Of a stretch of DNA of 64,000 nt, positions 60,725 to 64,000 are shown one piece after another (within the stretch, counting starts at the first letter, position 1; each line of letters opens with the position of its first letter). Below the pieces are notes generated by a model. It did not search any database, had not been told where the DNA came from, and worked only from the letters and a program-made list of their open reading frames with translations. The stretch comes from Streptomyces longwoodensis (lineage in GTDB: Bacteria; Actinomycetota; Actinomycetes; Streptomycetales; Streptomycetaceae). The position numbers and the translations under genes were made by a program. Where the stretch lies: assembly GCF_001514125.1 (NCBI RefSeq), contig NZ_KQ948553.1, positions 248,001 to 312,000 of the forward strand, written 5' to 3'.

Positions 60725-61723
60725 TCACGCCGCGGCTTCGAAGCCGGTGTCGCGGGCGAGCTTCTTCAGCTCCAGCAGGGCGTGCTTCTCGATCTGGCGG
60801 ATGCGCTCACGGGTCAGGCCGTGCTCCTTGCCGACCTCGGTCAGCGTGCGCTCACGGCCGTCGTCGATGCCGTAGCGCATCTTGATGATGGACGCGGTGC
60901 GCGGCTCCAGGCGGTCGATCAGGCCGTCCAGTTCCTCGCTGCGCAGCAGGGTCAGCACCGACTGCTCCGGGGAGACCGCGCTGGTGTCCTCCAGCAGGTC
61001 CCCGAACTGGGTCTCGCCCTCGTCGTCCACCGACATGTTCAGCGAGACCGGGTCGCGGGCCCAGTCGAGGACGTCGGTCACGCGCTCCGGCGTCGAGCCG
61101 AGCTCGGCCGCGATCTCGGCGGGCTCGGGGTCCCGGCCGTTCTCCCGGTTGAACTCGCGCTGCACGCGGCGGATGCGGCCCAGCTCCTCCACGAGGTGGA
61201 CGGGCAGGCGGATGGTGCGGGACTGGTCGGCTATCGAGCGGGTGATCGCCTGACGGATCCACCAGGTGGCGTACGTCGAGAACTTGAAGCCCTTGCGGTA
61301 GTCGAACTTCTCGACCGCGCGCACCAGGCCGGCGTTGCCCTCCTGGATCAGGTCGAGCAGGGGCAGGCCGCTGCGCGGGTAGCGCCGGGCGACCGCCACC
61401 ACCAGACGGAGGTTGGAGCGGATGAAGACGTCCTTGGCCCGCTCACCCGCGGCGACCAGGGCCTCCAGCTCCTCCCTGGAGGCGTCGGCCCGCGACTCCT
61501 CGAAGCCGTCCAGGACCTGCTGCGCGAACACACCCGCCTCGATGATCTGCGACAGCTCGACCTCCCTGGCGGCGTCGAGCAGCGGTGTGCGCGCGATCTC
61601 GTCGAGGTACATGCCGACCAGATCGCGGTCGGCGATCTCGCCGCCGGTGGCGCGAACACTGCGGGCCGCGTCGGCCGTCTCGCCGGTGGCGGACTGACGA
61701 CGGGCGACGGCACGGGTTGCCAT
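60725..61723 (-). CDS. hrdD: RNA polymerase sigma factor HrdD
   Basis: 332 aa group 2 sigma-70 factor, same length as S. coelicolor HrdD (SCO3202, from memory). Region 1.2 (DLVGMYLDEIARTPLL), region 2 (RSNLRLVVAVARRYPRSGLPLLDLIQEGNAGLVRAVEKFDYRKGFKFSTYATWWIRQAI, in order), region 3, and region 4 with RERTLTEVGKEHGLTRERIRQIE. No region 1.1, as expected. ATG 61723 has AAGGGAG 6 bases upstream. The SigR promoter upstream links it to thiol stress. Confidence 0.96.
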   Translation of the reverse strand: MATRAVARRQSATGETADAARSVRATGGEIADRDLVGMYLDEIARTPLLDAAREVELSQIIEAGVFAQQVLDGFEESRADASREELEALVAAGERAKDVFIRSNLRLVVAVARRYPRSGLPLLDLIQEGNAGLVRAVEKFDYRKGFKFSTYATWWIRQAITRSIADQSRTIRLPVHLVEELGRIRRVQREFNRENGRDPEPAEIAAELGSTPERVTDVLDWARDPVSLNMSVDDEGETQFGDLLEDTSAVSPEQSVLTLLRSEELDGLIDRLEPRTASIIKMRYGIDDGRERTLTEVGKEHGLTRERIRQIEKHALLELKKLARDTGFEAAA

Positions 61724-61851
61724 GCGTGCTCCCTTGCGATGGTGGGTCAGCGGGTGGTCCTTCGGCTGCCGGCCACGGGACCACTCCCTTGCGGGATTCG
61801 GTCCGGTCCTCTGGGGGGACTCTCCACGGGTGCCCGGCTTCCGACGGATAC

Positions 61852-61877
61852 AACGACTGGAAACAGGACAGAATTCC
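61852..61877 (-). promoter_or_regulatory. SigR promoter of hrdD
   Basis: On the minus strand GGAAT (61877-61873), 18 bases, GTT (61854-61852) fits GGAAT-N18-GTT exactly. Transcription of hrdD by SigR is established in S. coelicolor (from memory). Confidence 0.85.
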
Positions 61878-62208
61878 CCTCGCGTCCTCCGGATCGTGTG
61901 ATCATGCAGTATCCTGCCCGGCCACACGCGGATGCGGACCCCCGCCGGGACGGGCAAGGGTGCAGGTCAGGACGGGGTCGAGGGGACCTCGGCACCCTCA
62001 CGGGCCTCAGCGGCCACTCCGCCCGTGAGACGCCCATCACATTCGACACCGTCGTCGTCACCCCCGGGGAGCGCCGCCCGTGGCCGCCCTCCCACCGTGA
62101 AGACGGGCCGTACCGCCCGATGGTTGCCACGGACGGGGAAACAGGACACGGCCGGACCAGCGGGACCCAAGGGAGCCACAGCGCCGGACCAGGCAGCCGC
62201 CCTGACGA

Positions 62209-62243
62209 CCACCCGCCACCCGCCACCCGCCACCCGCCACCCG
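62209..62243. repeat. Five 7-bp tandem repeats after the dioxygenase gene
   Basis: CCACCCG x5, ending 1 bp before the stop codon of the minus-strand gene. Confidence 0.85.
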
Positions 62244-62244
62244 T

Positions 62245-63039
62245 TCAGCCGAACTGCACCGACCGCTTCGCCATTCCCAGCCAGAACCCGTCGATCACGG
62301 ACTTCTGCGCGTCGAGCTCGCCGTCGGCCTCCGCGGCGCCCATGGTCACGAACAGCGGGGCGAAGTGCTCGGTGCGCGGGTGGGCGTACCGGCCGGCCGG
62401 GGCCTTGTTCAGGAAGTCGAGGAGCACGTCCCAGTCCCGGGTCTCCAGCGCGCGCCGCCCCCAGTCGTCGAACTCGGAGGACCAGCTGGGCACCCCGGGG
62501 CCGGTGTGGCGCAGCGCGGCGAGGTTGTGGGTGAAGAAGCCGGAGCCGACGATCAGCACGCCCTCGTCGCGCAGCGGGGCGAGGCGGCGGCCGATCTCCA
62601 TCAGCCGCACCGGGTCGAGGGTCGGCATGGACACCTGGAGCACGGGGATGTCGGCCTGCGGGAACATCTCGACCAGGGGCACGTAGGCACCGTGGTCGAG
62701 GCCCCGGTCGGGGATGTCCTGCACGGGGGTGCCGGGGGTGCGCAGCAGCTTGCGGACGGACTCGGCGAGCTCCGGCGCGCCGGGGGCCGGATAGGTCACG
62801 CGGTAGTAGTGCTCGGGGAAGCCCCAGAAGTCGTAGACGAGGGGGACGGTCTCGACCGCGCCCAGCGCGAGGGGGGCCTCCTCCCAGTGGGCGGAGACGA
62901 TGAGGACGGCCTTCGGGCGGGGCAGCGCGGCGGACCAGGCGGCGAGCTCGCCGGGCCACACCGGGTCGTCGGCGAGCGGCGGGGCGCCGTGGCTGAGGTA
63001 CAGGGCGGGCATGCGCTCTCGCGGGGCGGCGGCGGTCAT
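62245..63039 (-). CDS. LigB/DODA-type extradiol ring-cleavage dioxygenase family protein
   Basis: 264 aa. Class III extradiol dioxygenase family (4,5-DOPA dioxygenase/YgiD). Zinc or iron ligands are seen in LYLSHGAPP (His near 17), VSAHWEE (His near 52), HGAYVPLVEMF, and GSGFFTHNL (His near 172). Complete. Likely oxidises a catechol; divergent from a MarR regulator with two AT-rich repeats between them. Confidence 0.92.
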   Translation of the reverse strand: MTAAAPRERMPALYLSHGAPPLADDPVWPGELAAWSAALPRPKAVLIVSAHWEEAPLALGAVETVPLVYDFWGFPEHYYRVTYPAPGAPELAESVRKLLRTPGTPVQDIPDRGLDHGAYVPLVEMFPQADIPVLQVSMPTLDPVRLMEIGRRLAPLRDEGVLIVGSGFFTHNLAALRHTGPGVPSWSSEFDDWGRRALETRDWDVLLDFLNKAPAGRYAHPRTEHFAPLFVTMGAAEADGELDAQKSVIDGFWLGMAKRSVQFG

Positions 63040-63071
63040 GACGGCGGCTCTCCCTCACACTCCGGACGTTT

Positions 63072-63131
63072 GCTTAAAAGTTAAAGCACTAGCGGAGTGC
63101 CCACCCTACGACCTCTTTGTTCAAGTTTCAA
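63072..63131. promoter_or_regulatory. Two AT-rich MarR-type operator candidates
   Basis: TTAAAAGTTAAA (63074-63085, within the imperfect palindrome GCTTAAAAGTTAAAGC) lies over the dioxygenase promoter, and TTCAAGTTTCAA (63120-63131) over the MarR promoter; centres 46 bp apart. Both stand out as AT-rich in this GC-rich genome. Confidence 0.55.
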
Positions 63132-63156
63132 GGACAGGCGCCGTACGATGGAGACC

Positions 63157-63666
63157 ATGAACACGGCATCCGCACCCGCCGACGAGCCGCAGTGGCTCAC
63201 CGCCGAGGAACAGCGCGTCTGGCGCGCCTACCTGCACGCCACCACCCTGCTCGAGGACCACCTCGACCGACAGCTCCAGCGCGACGCGGGCATGCCGCAC
63301 ATCTACTACGGCCTGCTGGTCGGCCTCGCCGAGGCACCGCACCGCCGGCTGCGCATGACCGAACTGGCCATGCAGGCGAAGATCACCCGTTCCCGGCTCT
63401 CGCACGCCGTCGCCCGCCTGGAGAAGAGCGGCTGGGTGCGCCGGGAGGACTGCCCCTCGGACAAGCGCGGCCAGTTCGCCGTGCTGACCGACGCGGGCCT
63501 GGAGGTGCTGCGCCGCACCGCGCCGGGCCACGTCAGCGCCGTACGCCAGGCGCTGTTCGACCGGCTGACCCCGGAACAGCAGAAGTCCCTCGGCGAGATC
63601 ATGCAGATCGTCGCCGAGGGACTCCAGCCGAACGAAGCGGGGGCGGACCTGCCCTGGCTCCGCTGA
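63157..63666 (+). CDS. MarR family transcriptional regulator
   Basis: 169 aa. Winged-helix core HRRLRMTELAMQAKITRSRLSHAVARLEKSGWVRREDCPSDKRGQFAVLTDAG (in order, about 55-107). ATG 63157 has TACGAT at 63144-63149 seven bases upstream, no ribosome-binding site; an in-frame ATG at 63148 overlaps the -10. Divergent from the LigB-type gene, which it probably represses until a phenolic ligand binds. Confidence 0.9.
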   Translation: MNTASAPADEPQWLTAEEQRVWRAYLHATTLLEDHLDRQLQRDAGMPHIYYGLLVGLAEAPHRRLRMTELAMQAKITRSRLSHAVARLEKSGWVRREDCPSDKRGQFAVLTDAGLEVLRRTAPGHVSAVRQALFDRLTPEQQKSLGEIMQIVAEGLQPNEAGADLPWLR

Positions 63667-63712
63667 CCGCCCGGGCGGCGGCGCGGGGCCGGGGCAGGGT
63701 TCCCCCGAGGGG

Positions 63713-63750
63713 GGTGTACGGGCGGGGCGTCCCCTTCCCCGCCGTACACC
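63713..63750. terminator. Terminator between MarR and the MFS gene
   Basis: GGTGTACGGGCGGGG (from 63713) pairs with CCCCGCCGTACACC (63737-63750), 14 bp with one bulged G. Convergent genes on both sides. Confidence 0.8.
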
Positions 63751-63795
63751 GGGGATGAACCGGAGGGGTACCTCTGGCAGCCGGGGCTCAGCCGG

Positions 63796-64000
63796 TCAGT
63801 GGGCCACCACCGGCACCGCGATCTCGTCCTCGACCCCGTCGCCCGAGCCCGAGCCGGCGATCGGCCCGAGGTTCGGACGGCCGGCGTTGATGAACGTCAC
63901 GGCGATCGCGGCGGCCGCGACCAGGATGCCGACGGCGAACCAGATGGCGCTGGTGTAGCCGTGCACCATGCCCTCCAGCTGGACCAGCTGCTGCTGCGGC
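63796..64000 (-). CDS. MFS transporter, C-terminal end only
   Basis: The last 67 residues of a gene that continues past the right edge. It reads PQQQLVQLEGMVHGYTSAIWF, then the last helix FAVGILVAAAAIAVTFINAG, and a polar tail ending VPVVAH and a TGA. Matches the last helix and tail of DHA2-type exporters. It converges on the MarR gene. Confidence 0.75.
   Translation of the reverse strand, partial: PQQQLVQLEGMVHGYTSAIWFAVGILVAAAAIAVTFINAGRPNLGPIAGSGSGDGVEDEIAVPVVAH

Larger units (their letters stand above)
61724..62244. other. 521-bp intergenic region between hrdD and the dioxygenase gene
   Basis: Holds the hrdD 5' leader (about 120 nt), the SigR promoter, a TGATCATGCA-rich segment near 61900-61912, and at the far end five 7-bp repeats (62209-62243). 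No ORF with coding bias seen. A second hrdD promoter could lie between 61880 and 62000. Confidence 0.6.

Noticed and set aside
61747-62226. Long minus-strand ORF between hrdD and the dioxygenase gene
   Set aside because: Runs through the SigR promoter and short repeats, Arg/Gly/Trp-rich composition, no ribosome-binding site or domain.

Overview
This window is a gene-dense, very high-GC (roughly 72-73 %) segment of an actinomycete chromosome, almost certainly Streptomyces. The reasons are the SsgA-like sporulation protein (SsgE type), the 332-residue sigma factor HrdD, the divisome protein SepX/GlpR, a tricorn protease, DUF6227 and DUF1876 proteins, GTG/TTG starts and strong third-position GC. 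From memory, the gene order follows the S. coelicolor core from about SCO3154 (pmt) through ssgE (SCO3158), mscL (SCO3190), fruA-fruK-fruR (SCO3196-3198) and hrdD (SCO3202). I see no prophage, insertion sequence, CRISPR array or biosynthetic cluster, so this is core chromosome rather than an island.

Layout, left to right. 1-6.8 kb, envelope: a truncated rsmI, protein O-mannosyltransferase pmt with a coupled P-loop kinase, two tandem paralogous penicillin-binding proteins, and ssgE. 6.9-9.6 kb: a cbiM-cbiQ-cbiO nickel/cobalt ECF importer behind a Nur-like box. 9.6-20.3 kb: serine hydrolase (with a SigR-type promoter), DUF1876 protein, a DUF318 permease + TIGR03943 pair, YbaK deacylase, TetR-MMPL pair, tricorn protease and a small charged protein. 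20.5-24.8 kb: a Baeyer-Villiger-type monooxygenase, alpha/beta hydrolase and SDR in an overlapping operon, divergent from a MerR regulator. 24.8-31.5 kb: exonuclease III, a GNAT, a two-component system and an ABC transporter.

31.6-41.1 kb: tRNA-Ala(CGC), then the cell-division/molybdenum-cofactor cluster (in transcription order galU, glp, moaC, mog/moaB, a RimJ-like GNAT that apparently starts at CTG, and sepX). After this come 5-formyl-THF cyclo-ligase and a penicillin acylase that converge on a perfect 78-bp palindrome. 41.4-52.4 kb: K+/H+ antiporter, MFS exporter, FmdB zinc ribbon (SigR-type promoter overlapping a CIRCE element), MTA phosphorylase, a SAF-like protein, mscL, ltrA, P1 peptidase, an L,D-transpeptidase lipoprotein and a DUF6227 protein. 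52.5-64 kb: the fructose PTS operon, a DHA2 exporter divergent from a WYL regulator, a TetR regulator, hrdD with its SigR promoter, a LigB-type dioxygenase divergent from a MarR regulator, and a truncated MFS transporter.

Three themes cross the window. (1) Many genes lack a Shine-Dalgarno sequence and show TANNNT six or seven bases before ATG/GTG, the arrangement expected of leaderless mRNAs. (2) Three promoters fit the SigR consensus GGAAT-N18-GTT (serine hydrolase, fmdB, hrdD), and one of them overlaps a CIRCE heat-shock operator. (3) Short tandem repeats with units of 7-22 bp recur in gene 3' ends, linkers and intergenic gaps, giving low-complexity Ser-, Thr/Ala-, Gly/Ser- or Pro-rich protein segments.
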